From positions 1 to 9,482 of the forward strand of contig JAANWY010000349.1 of the NCBI GenBank assembly GCA_018263655.1: a stretch of 9,482 nt of DNA, in the 5' to 3' direction. The stretch comes from Anaerolineales bacterium (GTDB lineage: Bacteria; Chloroflexota; Anaerolineae; Epilineales; JAANWY01). A model generated the notes under the pieces. It did no database searches and had not been told where the DNA came from. It was given only the letters and a program-made list of their open reading frames with translations. The position numbers and the translations under genes are program-made. Of the stretch, positions 1 to 6,802 are shown in pieces (positions within the stretch are counted from its first letter, which is position 1; each line of letters begins with the position of its first letter).

Positions 1-20
1 ATTTGTTCCTCCGTGGTCAT
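1..20 (-). CDS. 5' end of an unidentified minus-strand gene (partial)
   Basis: On the minus strand an ATG (complement of 18-20) is preceded, after a 4-nt spacer, by GGAGGG (complement of 25-30), a strong Shine-Dalgarno match. Only six codons (MTTEEQ) lie inside the window, so the product cannot be identified. It is divergent from the F0 operon and would share the 21-215 intergenic region. A TATGAT hexamer on the minus strand (complement of about 54-59) could be its -10 box, though no convincing -35 is seen at 17 bp. It could also be a chance ATG; the good ribosome binding site is the main support. Confidence 0.45.
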
Positions 21-97
21 TATTCCCTCCCGGTAACATTATCATTTGAGAGAATCATACCACTTCAGTAACATTTTACGTGAATGAATGCGGGTGA

Positions 98-126
98 TTG
101 CTATTTTGTGAGCTTTGCGCTATACT
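98..126 (+). promoter_or_regulatory. Predicted sigma70 promoter of the F0 operon
   Basis: TTGCTA (98-103, 4/6 to the -35 consensus) and TATACT (121-126, 5/6 to the -10 consensus) are separated by exactly 17 bp. Transcription would start near 132-134, leaving a leader of roughly 80 nt before atpZ. It is the best promoter-like pair in the gene-free 21-215 region. An 8-bp direct repeat, GTAACATT, lies upstream at 33-40 and 68-75 (35 bp apart) and could be a regulator site, but no regulator can be named. Confidence 0.5.
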
Positions 127-215
127 TTTGCGGGTGGCTTGGCAGCTTAGTGGCAAGGGTAACCGTGAGGTAGGCATGGCAGAGGATTGGGCCATTGCTT
201 GCAGGGGGTTAGGCT

Positions 216-500
216 TTGGAAGAAGAGAGACGTGAGCCAACCGATGAGAAGGAACGCAGAATAGGAGACATCTTGTATCCCTTGGCTTTAGCCAGTCAAG
301 TGGGGTTTGCCATTGCTGGCCCGGTCCTCGTAGGGCTTTTGGCCGGCTGGTGGTTGGACGGTCGATTGGATACCGGTTGGCCGATTATGACTGCACTTCT
401 CACCCTGGCCGGCATGGTCATCGGGCCTATTGTGGCTTATCGTTGGGTTATGGCGGCCATGGAGCAGTGGCGAAAGGATAGAGAGAAGGAGGATTCGTGA
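216..500 (+). CDS. atpZ: AtpZ/AtpI-family F0 accessory protein
   Basis: A small (94 aa) two-helix membrane protein encoded first in an atp operon. The N-terminal 20 residues are charged and cytoplasmic-looking. Hydrophobic helices follow at about residues 24-47 and 53-78, and the tail is basic and acidic. This is the usual size and topology of the AtpZ/AtpI (ATPase_gene1) family. Family members assist c-ring assembly or stability and, in some Bacillus, have been linked to Mg2+/Ca2+ uptake. The start is TTG: an in-frame TAG lies at 210-212 just upstream, the next in-frame ATG would remove a helix, and AGGGGG (203-208) is 7 nt away. The stop overlaps the atpB start (TGATG), suggesting translational coupling. 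No separate atpI is seen. Confidence 0.85.
   Translation: MEEERREPTDEKERRIGDILYPLALASQVGFAIAGPVLVGLLAGWWLDGRLDTGWPIMTALLTLAGMVIGPIVAYRWVMAAMEQWRKDREKEDS
486..492 (+). promoter_or_regulatory. Ribosome binding site that decides the atpB start
   Basis: AAGGAGG is a full anti-Shine-Dalgarno match. It lies 7 nt before ATG at 500 but only 4 nt before the alternative GTG at 497, so the ATG that overlaps the atpZ stop codon is preferred. Confidence 0.7.
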
Positions 501-1387
501 TGGCAGAGGTCGCTGAGGAGAGAGGCGGAGGCATGTTCCAGAGCAGGACCCGTAAACTTGGGTGCCTAGGCATCGGTCTCGTTGTCTTAGCTTTGGTCGT
601 GGTTGGTTTCATGGCGCCGGCTAATTTGTTGCACATCAGCCTGGCCGCTGAGACGCTTCACGTCTTTGGGCTGGGGATTCCCAACACCCTCCTCGCCACC
701 TGGCTAACCATGCTCATTCTCATCACCATCTCCTTCTTCGCTACCCGGGACATGGAGATGGTTCCCTCCGGCCTGCAGAATGCTGTCGAAGCCGTCGTGG
801 AATTATTCTACGACTTCGTTGAGAGTGTGGCGGGTGATAGAACTCGTTCGCTTTTCCCGCTGGTAGCTACTTTCTTTTTCTTCATTATCCTCTCCAATTG
901 GATGGGTCTGATGCCCGGGTTCAACACCATCGGCGTCTGGGAGGAGCACCATGGAGAAGCGGTTTTCGTTCCCCTTCTTCGCTCCGCCAGCACTGACCTG
1001 AATTTCACGATTGCCCTGTCCATCGTCTCCGTGGCGGCTGCCCAGTATTTCGGTCTCAAATCGCTAGGGCTTCCCTACTTGGGAAAGTTCTTCAGGTACG
1101 GGGGGGGCACCCCTGCGGAGAAGGCTGTCAGCCCCTTCGTGGGCATCTTGGAGCTGCTCAGTGAGCTCATCAAGATCCTCTCTTTCTCCTTCCGGCTCTT
1201 CGGTAACATGTTCGCCGGCGAGGTTCTGCTCATCGTCATGGGGTTTCTGGGAGCCTTTATCCTGCCCGTGCCTTTTATGCTTCTGGAGATTTTCGTTGGC
1301 TTCGTTCAAGCTCTTATCTTCGCTATGTTGAGCCTGGTCTTCTTTATGATGGCTACCGTTCACCATGGTGGGGACGAAGGACACTAA
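500..1387 (+). CDS. atpB: ATP synthase F0 subunit a
   Basis: The stator subunit that forms the two proton half-channels beside the c-ring. The 295-aa product (ATG start) has an N-terminal hydrophobic segment at about 20-50 and further helices from about 67. The hallmark motif SFRLFGNMFAGE contains the essential arginine (R232, equivalent to E. coli R210), plus the N and E matching E. coli N214 and E219. The last helix has a glutamate (E263) where E. coli has H245, followed seven residues on by the conserved Q in VQALIF. Both 219- and 245-equivalent positions are therefore acidic. Length is normal for the family. The tail is His/Asp-rich. A 35-nt gap separates it from atpE. Confidence 0.96.
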   Translation: MAEVAEERGGGMFQSRTRKLGCLGIGLVVLALVVVGFMAPANLLHISLAAETLHVFGLGIPNTLLATWLTMLILITISFFATRDMEMVPSGLQNAVEAVVELFYDFVESVAGDRTRSLFPLVATFFFFIILSNWMGLMPGFNTIGVWEEHHGEAVFVPLLRSASTDLNFTIALSIVSVAAAQYFGLKSLGLPYLGKFFRYGGGTPAEKAVSPFVGILELLSELIKILSFSFRLFGNMFAGEVLLIVMGFLGAFILPVPFMLLEIFVGFVQALIFAMLSLVFFMMATVHHGGDEGH

Positions 1388-1422
1388 CATACATAAACAC
1401 AACACTACAAGGAGAGTGACAA

Positions 1423-1659
1423 ATGCCGGAAAACGTTGAGAGCGCTAGATTGATCGCATCGGCCCTGGCCATTGGCATTGGAGCCATAGGGCCGGCCCTG
1501 GCCATTGGCATGTTGGCTGGCAAAGCCATGGAGGCCATCGGGCGCAATCCCGAGGCCAGTGGTGATATCCTGCCCAACATGATTCTAGCCATCGCTTTCG
1601 CCGAGGCCATCGCCATCTATGCTTTGGTGGTCGCCCTGGCTATCAAGTTCGTCGCGTGA
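1423..1659 (+). CDS. atpE: ATP synthase F0 subunit c (proteolipid), proton type
   Basis: The 78-aa double-helix hairpin that builds the rotating ring. Helix 1 is glycine/alanine-rich (about 10-33), the polar loop carries RNPEA (41-45), and helix 2 contains the ion-binding carboxylate E61 in FAEAIAIY. Compared with the Na+-type Ilyobacter ring, the Na+ ligand Gln of helix 1 is Ile (I28) and the Ser after the glutamate is Ala (A62). Y66 is kept. This pattern points to H+ rather than Na+ coupling. AAGGAG lies 8 nt before the ATG. It is the third gene of the operon, in the standard a-c-b order. Confidence 0.97.
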   Translation: MPENVESARLIASALAIGIGAIGPALAIGMLAGKAMEAIGRNPEASGDILPNMILAIAFAEAIAIYALVVALAIKFVA

Positions 1660-1665
1660 AAGGAG
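1659..1665 (+). promoter_or_regulatory. Ribosome binding site that decides the atpF start
   Basis: AAAGGAG overlaps the end of atpE and sits 7 nt before TTG 1673, supporting that TTG rather than the out-of-frame TTG at 1666, which would be directly adjacent. Confidence 0.6.
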
Positions 1666-1672
1666 TTGACCT

Positions 1673-2173
1673 TTGGAAGGATTAGGCATCCAGCCCTGGA
1701 ACCTGGTTGGTCAGATCGTCAACTTCCTCATCCTGTTCGCTGTCCTGTACTTCCTACTTTGGGATCGGATCTTGGACATGCTGAAAGAACGGCGGCAGAG
1801 GATCGCGAAAAGTATGGAGGATGCCGAGGAAGCTCGCCGGCAGGCCGAGCAAGCGGAGAAGGAGCGAGAGAGGATTGTTGCTGAGGCTCGTGAGGAGGCA
1901 AAGGGGATCGTCTCCCGGGCAGAGCAGCAGACTGAGGAGATCAGGGAAGAGAGGCTGGCCGAGGCTCGTGAGGAAATCCACCGCATGCGTGAACGGGCGG
2001 AAGAGGAGGTCGAACGGGAACGGCGTCAGACTCTCTCCGATCTCCAGGATCAGATCGCGACTCTTTCCATCAGAGCGGCTGAAAGGGTCATCCGGCAGGA
2101 GTTGGACGAGAAGGGACATCGCCGGTTGATCCAAGAGTTCCTATCGAAGGAACTCGAGAACGGGTCGCGATGA
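1673..2173 (+). CDS. atpF: ATP synthase F0 subunit b (peripheral stalk)
   Basis: A 166-aa single-pass protein of the usual length (E. coli 156 aa). A membrane helix at about residues 7-28 ends in the typical YFLLWDRI, followed by a long, highly charged right-handed coiled coil (about 30-140) rich in Glu, Arg and Ala. The C-terminal IRAAERVIRQELDEKGHRRLI is the part that normally contacts subunit delta. The start is TTG and gives the family's expected short N-terminus. There is no fusion with delta, unlike the mycobacterial b-delta protein. It is 13 nt upstream of the shortened delta ORF and would be its partner in the stalk. No second b' gene is present, so a homodimer is likely. Confidence 0.95.
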   Translation: MEGLGIQPWNLVGQIVNFLILFAVLYFLLWDRILDMLKERRQRIAKSMEDAEEARRQAEQAEKERERIVAEAREEAKGIVSRAEQQTEEIREERLAEAREEIHRMRERAEEEVERERRQTLSDLQDQIATLSIRAAERVIRQELDEKGHRRLIQEFLSKELENGSR

Positions 2174-2186
2174 GGATGGGGACATA

Positions 2187-2432
2187 ATGCGAGGCGAGGA
2201 GAGCAAGGCTCGGGCTGCGCGAATCACAAGCGCTGTGCAGTTGACGGAGGAAGAACGATCGCGGTTGGAGCAGTCGCTGGGAAGACGTTTCGGCGACGAC
2301 CTTCAGTTTGAGTATCGGGTCGATGATTCCATCCTGGGCGGCGTAATTGTTCGCGTGGGGGATCGAGTGATCGATGGCAGTGTGGCCAGCAAACTCGCAG
2401 CGTTGCGAGAGCGACTCAAACAAGGGGGGTGA
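2187..2432 (+). CDS. atpH: ATP synthase delta subunit, C-terminal domain only
   Basis: The 81-aa product matches the C-terminal part of F1 delta (OSCP): AxITSAxxLTEEE near residues 11-24, a basic helix, then SILGGVIVRVGDRVIDGSV (48-66) and a final helix ending KLAALRERL. Full-length delta is about 175-180 aa. The missing N-terminal six-helix domain is the part that caps the alpha subunits, whereas the domain kept here contacts subunit b. The ORF looks intact: ATG with GGGGA 4 nt upstream. The reading frame extends back only to an in-frame TGA at 2127-2129 and holds no other start codon, so no N-terminal domain is hidden upstream. A terminator follows 20 nt after the stop. It may be a genuine single-domain subunit or a relic of an operon break; identity as a delta homologue is secure. 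Confidence 0.88.
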   Translation: MRGEESKARAARITSAVQLTEEERSRLEQSLGRRFGDDLQFEYRVDDSILGGVIVRVGDRVIDGSVASKLAALRERLKQGG

Positions 2433-2440
2433 ACGTCACA

Positions 2441-2503
2441 AATGTAATCATTGAAAACAGCCGCGGAAGAAGTCGCCGCGGTAGTTTTTGGTCTCATTAC
2501 ATT
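2441..2503. repeat. Nested inverted repeat around the operon terminator
   Basis: Outer arms AATGTAAT (2441-2448) and ATTACATT (2496-2503) are perfectly complementary and enclose the terminator hairpin almost symmetrically, with 5 nt on the left and 6 nt on the right. The whole 63-bp unit can fold as one long interrupted stem. The outer arms are unnecessary for termination, so they may be an operator, an mRNA-end stabiliser or a small mobile palindrome. Confidence 0.6.
2454..2489 (+). terminator. Rho-independent terminator after the F0 operon, probably bidirectional
   Basis: Stem CCGCGG (2461-2466) pairs with CCGCGG (2476-2481) across a 9-nt loop. A G-U pair, one A-A mismatch and an outer AAAAC/GTTTT stretch (2454-2458 with 2484-2488) extend it. 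A run of five T (2485-2489) follows on the + strand and A's precede it, so it could work in both directions. It separates the F0 genes from hppA, which therefore likely needs its own promoter. Confidence 0.85.
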
Positions 2504-2544
2504 CGATTCTTCCCTGTTGGAAAGGGGGTACAAGAGAAAGCAAC

Positions 2545-4812
2545 ATGCGTGAACTTAGTGGATTAGAACAGAATATGCTGTGGGGCGTGATCGCTGTGGC
2601 CTTCATCAGCTTGGTCTATGCCTACTGGCTGTGGCGGGACACGGTTCGCCGCGACAAAGGCACCCCAAAGATGCAGGAGATTTGGGAAGCAATTAAGACG
2701 GGAGCTAACGTATACTTGGGTCAGCAGCTGAGGACCATCCTGCCGGTCCTGATCGTGCTCACTGTAGCTCTCTTCTTGAGCGTGTACGTTGTTAGACCGA
2801 CGGAAGAAGCGGAACGGCTCTATGGCGAGAACGCTCAAATAGTAATCGCCATCGGCCGCTCGATCGCCTTCATCCTCGGCGCATCTTTCTCCACGCTCGT
2901 CGGACAACTTGGCATGCGGGTGGCCATTGAGGGGAATATCCGCGTGTCTGCCGAAGCAGTGAAGGATAACTATAATGGTGCCTTGACTGTCGCCTACCGG
3001 GCCGGCACCTTTACCGGGATGCTGACCGATGGTCTGGGTCTGTTAGGCGGTACAATCATCTTCATGATTTTCGGCAAAGCTGCCCCCGATGCCCTGCTGG
3101 GGTTCGGCTTCGGCGGCACACTGGTGGCGCTGTTTATGCGTATCGGCGGCGGGATCTATACCAAGGCGGCTGATGTCGGTGCTGACCTGGTGGGCAAGGT
3201 GGAACAAGACCTGCCCGAAGACGATCCGCGCAACGCCGCTGTTATTGCCGATCTGGTGGGCGATAACGTAGGCGACTGTGCCGGGATGGCCGCCGATATC
3301 TTCGAGTCTTATGAGGTTACCATTGTCTCCACACTGATTCTGGGCATTGTTCTGTTCCATCAGACTGGCGACACGTATTGGATCGTCTATCCGCTGATCG
3401 TGCGAGCAATCGGCGTCATCTCCTCGATCTTGGGCACGTTTACCGTGCCTATCTGGGAGAACGCTCCTGGCTTCCTGCAGGCTCACGACGCCGAAGAGGC
3501 GATGTTCCGTTCCTATGAGGTGTCCAGCATCAACACTGTGTTCTGGGCTTTCGTATTGGTTCTGGTGTACAGCGGTGAATGGAAGCTGGCGCTGCTGAAT
3601 GGCATCGGCGTGGCGCTAGCCGTGGCCTTCAATCCTCTCACTTCTTACTTCACTTCGTACAAGCGGAAGCCAGTGTTGGAGATCGTGGATGGTACCAGGA
3701 CCGGTCCGGCGACGACTGTCCTGTCGGGACTGGCAGTCGGCCTGGAGTCGTCTGTGTGGAGCCTCTTCGTGATCGTCATCGCCCTGGCGTCCAGTTTCCT
3801 GATTTACAGCGGCGAGCCAGCTATCTATGGCCTTTACGGTGTAGCAATGATTGGCATCGGCATGTTATCGCACACTGGCAACAACGTGGCGATGGACTCG
3901 TACGGGCCGATCTCAGATAACGCCAACGGCATTGGCGAGATGGCCGGGCTGGGGGAGGGGCCATGGAAGATTCTTGCCGAACTGGACGCGGTGGGCAACA
4001 CCACTAAAGCCATCACCAAACAGATCGCCATCGCCTCGGCAATCATCGCCGCCACTAGTCTCTTCTTCTCCTTCGTCACGGATGTTGCCATCGTGCAGCA
4101 ACGAGTCGGCGTGGAGAACGTGATCGAAGGTATCCGCGTCTCTGCTCTCACCGGTACCATAGGCTTCTTGCTGGGTGGAGCTCTACCTTACCTCTTTACC
4201 GCCTTTTCGCTAAGAGCCGTGTCCCGGGGTGCGACGCTGGTCGTGCAGGAAGTGCGGCGTCAGTTCCGTGTCCCCGGGGTATTGGAGGGTAAGGTGACCC
4301 CCGAGTACGACAGGGTTGTGACCATCGCCACCGCCGCTGCGCAGAAGGAGCTGGTCAGCCTGGTCATCTTGTCGGTAGCTACCCCAATCCTCGTCGGGTT
4401 GATCTTCAAGGTCGAGGCGTTAGGGGCTTTTCTGGCCGGCGTCATCCTCTCGGGACAGCTGCTAGCTGTGTTTATGGCCATTGCTGGCGGGGCGATGGAC
4501 AACGCCAAGAAGTACATCGAGGACGGGAACCTGGGAGGCAAAGGGTCTGAACCCCACAAGGCCAGCGTCGTTGGCGACACCGTGGGAGATCCGCTCAAGG
4601 ACACAGCCGGGCCTGCTCTCAACCCAATGATTAAGGTTGTCAACCTTATCAGCCTCCTCGCAGCGCCCGTCATCGTTCGGGCGGAGGGAGAGACTTTGCC
4701 CATAGTCGTCGCTATCGTCGTCTTGGCAGCGCTGTCGATCTGGGCTTTTGCTCGAAGCAAGGGGGACATCGCTATACCGGCGACAGAAAGGCCGGCCGAA
4801 GCGCAGGCCTAG
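2545..4812 (+). CDS. hppA: Membrane-bound H+-translocating pyrophosphatase, K+-independent type
   Basis: Hydrolyses cytoplasmic pyrophosphate and pumps protons outward. The 755-aa product has the multi-helix (about 16) layout and normal length of M-PPases. Signature sites: DVGADLVGKVE (about 210-220), DNVGDCAGMAADIFESY (240-256), the SDNANGIGEM loop (about 457-466) and, near the C-terminus, GDTVGDPLKDTAGPALN. In GNTTKAIT the Lys (K488) and Thr (T491) occupy the positions that are Ala in K+-dependent enzymes; the Lys is known to replace the K+ requirement. Na+-pumping members are K+-dependent, so this should pump H+. ATG 2545 was chosen because the more upstream TTG (2488) lies inside the terminator T-tract. 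AGAGAAAG is 4 nt upstream, and a stronger AAAGGGGG lies farther at 2521-2528. ATG 2575 is possible. Confidence 0.96.
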   Translation: MRELSGLEQNMLWGVIAVAFISLVYAYWLWRDTVRRDKGTPKMQEIWEAIKTGANVYLGQQLRTILPVLIVLTVALFLSVYVVRPTEEAERLYGENAQIVIAIGRSIAFILGASFSTLVGQLGMRVAIEGNIRVSAEAVKDNYNGALTVAYRAGTFTGMLTDGLGLLGGTIIFMIFGKAAPDALLGFGFGGTLVALFMRIGGGIYTKAADVGADLVGKVEQDLPEDDPRNAAVIADLVGDNVGDCAGMAADIFESYEVTIVSTLILGIVLFHQTGDTYWIVYPLIVRAIGVISSILGTFTVPIWENAPGFLQAHDAEEAMFRSYEVSSINTVFWAFVLVLVYSGEWKLALLNGIGVALAVAFNPLTSYFTSYKRKPVLEIVDGTRTGPATTVLSGLAVGLESSVWSLFVIVIALASSFLIYSGEPAIYGLYGVAMIGIGMLSHTGNNVAMDSYGPISDNANGIGEMAGLGEGPWKILAELDAVGNTTKAITKQIAIASAIIAATSLFFSFVTDVAIVQQRVGVENVIEGIRVSALTGTIGFLLGGALPYLFTAFSLRAVSRGATLVVQEVRRQFRVPGVLEGKVTPEYDRVVTIATAAAQKELVSLVILSVATPILVGLIFKVEALGAFLAGVILSGQLLAVFMAIAGGAMDNAKKYIEDGNLGGKGSEPHKASVVGDTVGDPLKDTAGPALNPMIKVVNLISLLAAPVIVRAEGETLPIVVAIVVLAALSIWAFARSKGDIAIPATERPAEAQA

Positions 4813-4829
4813 CTCAACAGTCCCCGTCA

Positions 4830-4837
4830 TAGAGTTC
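4830..4837. repeat. Left target-site duplication of the MITE
   Basis: TAGAGTTC, identical to the right copy at 4975-4982 and directly abutting the left terminal inverted repeat. Confidence 0.75.
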
Positions 4838-4974
4838 GGCTCTTTGGGATTTCGCGTGGCGCTCGGCGTGGACGACGCCCCCGGATGTGGTAGACAATGC
4901 TTACGCGCCAGGCCAAATACGGGGACACCATCGTCCCCTTTGAGCAAGATAACCACGCGAAATCCTAGAGACCC
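4838..4974. mobile_element. MITE-like element, ISL3-type ends
   Basis: A 137-bp element with 22-bp terminal inverted repeats (4838-4859 and 4953-4974) matching at 19/22 positions; the inner 13 bp, GGATTTCGCGTGG, are perfect. It is flanked flush on both sides by the same 8-bp sequence TAGAGTTC (4830-4837 and 4975-4982), a target-site duplication. The left end reads GGCTCTTTG and the right end GGGTCTCTA. The ISL3 family is known for ends of this kind and 8-bp duplications, so an ISL3 transposase probably mobilised it; this family assignment is from recall. The interior has two hairpins: GGCGT/ACGCC (4865-4879) and GGGGAC/GTCCCC (4921-4938). It is too short to encode a transposase. Insertion is 25 nt past the hppA stop. 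Confidence 0.8.
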
Positions 4975-4982
4975 TAGAGTTC
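4975..4982. repeat. Right target-site duplication of the MITE
   Basis: TAGAGTTC, identical to the left copy at 4830-4837 and directly abutting the right terminal inverted repeat. Confidence 0.75.
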
Positions 4983-5082
4983 GTATCGTGGGGGGAGTGC
5001 GCGGGTGACGGTGAATGAGCAGAGTGGGAACGAGCAAGCAGCGGTTCGGTTATGCATCTGCAAGACTAGTCTGTGGGGATTC

Positions 5083-5117
5083 ACGCATTACGCGATACGC
5101 AGTACGCAACACGAAGT
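5083..5117. repeat. Heptanucleotide tandem repeat, five degenerate units
   Basis: Units ACGCATT, ACGCGAT, ACGCAGT, ACGCAAC and ACGAAGT run without gaps. The ACG core is constant and the last three bases drift. It lies in the nuoM leader region about 60 bp before the start codon. Confidence 0.7.
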
Positions 5118-5177
5118 TTCGGATGGTCACTCTAGTCTCGACTCAAGAAACTCATTTGTAGGAGGAGTACTCATCGA

Positions 5178-6713
5178 ATGTTTCCCATCTTGACGCTTAT
5201 CACGTTCCTCCCACTGGTGGGGATGCTCGTCATCTTGTTCTTGGATGATGACGAGGTGATCAAGCGCTTCGCTCTGACGTTGAGCGTCGTGCCGCTGATC
5301 CTGTCGGCCTATCTTTGGATTGCCTATGGTAGAACGGGTGGTGGCATCCAATTCGAGGAGATGGTCACCTGGATCCCCTCGGTCGGGATCAACTACCATA
5401 TGGGCGTGGACGGTTTCAGTGTCCCCCTCATCTTCCTGACGACGCTGCTGACGGTTATTTCACTCGGGTACTCCTATCTGGTCATCGATGAACGGGTCAA
5501 GGAGTACTTCGCGCTGTTCCTGTTGCTGGAAACAGGGATGCTGGGCGTCTTCGTTAGCCTCGATCTCTTCCTGTTCTACGTGTTTTGGGAGATCGGCCTG
5601 GTGCCGATGTACTTCCTCATCGGTGTCTGGGGTGGGCCACGCCGGCAGTACGCAGCGATCAAGTTCTTCTTGTACACATTGACCGGCAGTGTGTTCATGT
5701 TGCTGGCCATCATCGGCGTAGCGATCAATACGGGGACGTTTGATATCCTTGAGGTGGCCGCCCTCGGTCCGTTTGCCGGCAACGCACTGCTGCAGAGTTT
5801 GGCCTTCATCGGCTTTTTCCTCGGCTTTGCGATCAAGGTCCCCATGTGGCCCTTCCATACCTGGCTGCCGGATGCGCACGTTGAGGCCCCGACGGCCGGC
5901 TCCGTTATCCTGGCCGGCGTGCTCCTAAAGCTGGGAACCTATGGCTTCATCCGCATCCTGATGCCTTTCTTCCCGGATACATTCCAGACGTTCGCTGTCC
6001 CGATCGCCTTCCTGGCGTTCACCAGCATCGTCTATGGTGCCTTGGTGGCTATGGCGCAGTGGGATTTCAAGAAGATGATTGCATACTCCTCCGTCAACCA
6101 CATGGGGTACGTGATGCTGGGGCTCGCGGCCGCGATGGCGACCTCGAACGCCGATCTGAGTGCCCGCGTTACAGGCGTGAACGGTGCCGTCTTGCAGATG
6201 TTCAACCATGGCATCATCACAGGAGCCTTGTTCTTACTCGTCGGCCTGATCTACGATGAACGGACGCACGAGCGAGATTTCCGCGCATTCGGCGGCATGT
6301 GGTCAACGACGCCCGTGTACGGAACGTTCCTGATGGTGGCTAGCTTCGCCAGCCTTGGCCTCCCAGGCTTGGCTGGCTTCGTCAGCGAATTCATGATCTT
6401 CCGGGGGGCTTTGGCTTCCGGTGACGGCAATTTCCTTATGGCACTCTTCACGATTTTATCGGTCTTGGGCATCGTTGTCACTGCGGCTCTCTTCCTCTGG
6501 AAGGTGATTCAGTTGATTCTCCTTGGCCCGGAGAATGACCGCTGGAAGGAAGCCAAGGCCCAGGGCAAGCTGACGGATCTGAGCACGGCCGAGGTCTTGA
6601 CCTTGGCGCCGTTGGTCTTCTTCATGTTTTTGGTCGGCGTCTACCCAGGGCCGGTACTGGACGTGATCAACACAGCAACGACGAGTTTGCTGACCGCAAT
6701 CGGCATTGGATGA
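5178..6713 (+). CDS. nuoM: NADH-quinone oxidoreductase subunit M (proton-pumping, antiporter-like)
   Basis: Membrane-arm subunit of complex I that translocates one proton per cycle. The 511-aa product has about 14 helices, the normal length. Key residues line up with E. coli NuoM: E138 in FWEIGLVPMYF (E144), K220 in AIKVPMWPFHTWLPDAH (K234), K251 in LLKLGTYG (K265), H308 in YSSVNHMGYV (H322), H344 in QMFNHGI (H348) and E404 in SEF (E407). The broken-helix regions TM7 and TM12 are therefore both intact. GGAGGAG is 10 nt before the ATG. nuoN follows after 89 bp, as at the end of standard nuo operons, but nuoL is not upstream; hppA is. A Mrp-type antiporter subunit is less likely given the NuoM-specific motifs and the NuoN neighbour. 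Confidence 0.95.
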   Translation: MFPILTLITFLPLVGMLVILFLDDDEVIKRFALTLSVVPLILSAYLWIAYGRTGGGIQFEEMVTWIPSVGINYHMGVDGFSVPLIFLTTLLTVISLGYSYLVIDERVKEYFALFLLLETGMLGVFVSLDLFLFYVFWEIGLVPMYFLIGVWGGPRRQYAAIKFFLYTLTGSVFMLLAIIGVAINTGTFDILEVAALGPFAGNALLQSLAFIGFFLGFAIKVPMWPFHTWLPDAHVEAPTAGSVILAGVLLKLGTYGFIRILMPFFPDTFQTFAVPIAFLAFTSIVYGALVAMAQWDFKKMIAYSSVNHMGYVMLGLAAAMATSNADLSARVTGVNGAVLQMFNHGIITGALFLLVGLIYDERTHERDFRAFGGMWSTTPVYGTFLMVASFASLGLPGLAGFVSEFMIFRGALASGDGNFLMALFTILSVLGIVVTAALFLWKVIQLILLGPENDRWKEAKAQGKLTDLSTAEVLTLAPLVFFMFLVGVYPGPVLDVINTATTSLLTAIGIG

Positions 6714-6716
6714 TTT

Positions 6717-6744
6717 GATTTCGGATTGGGGATTGCGGAATTGG
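6717..6744. repeat. Heptanucleotide tandem repeat, four degenerate units
   Basis: Units GATTTCG, GATTGGG, GATTGCG and GAATTGG are contiguous in the nuoM-nuoN spacer, starting 4 bp after the nuoM stop. Confidence 0.6.
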
Positions 6745-6802
6745 TCTTTAACCAGCGCCTGAGTCTGCCATCTGGGATCCACAATCAAAACGGAGGACTG
6801 CA

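Larger units (their letters stand above)
4813..5177. other. Gene-free spacer between hppA and nuoM
   Basis: No credible gene in about 365 bp. It contains a MITE-like element (4838-4974) with flanking direct repeats, a heptamer array (5083-5117) and the nuoM ribosome binding site GGAGGAG (5161-5167). I found no clear sigma70 promoter for nuoM and no T-tract terminator for hppA, although the MITE hairpins could end transcription. Confidence 0.7.

Noticed and set aside
1821..2129. 102-codon frame overlapping atpF as a possible delta N-terminal domain
   Set aside because: It is a +1-frame shadow of the coiled coil, Arg/Ser-rich, with no resemblance to the delta six-helix domain.
2488..2544. Upstream TTG start extending hppA by 19 codons
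   Set aside because: The TTG overlaps the T-tract of the terminator and the added residues are not typical of the M-PPase N-terminus; ATG 2545 is preferred.
4748..5008. Overlapping open frames on both strands at the hppA end and MITE
   Set aside because: They are out of frame with hppA and continue through the inverted repeats; the element structure explains the sequence better than a gene.
5005..5193. 62-codon + strand frame before nuoM
   Set aside because: It runs through the heptamer array, has no hydrophobic or domain pattern, and overlaps the nuoM start; judged random.
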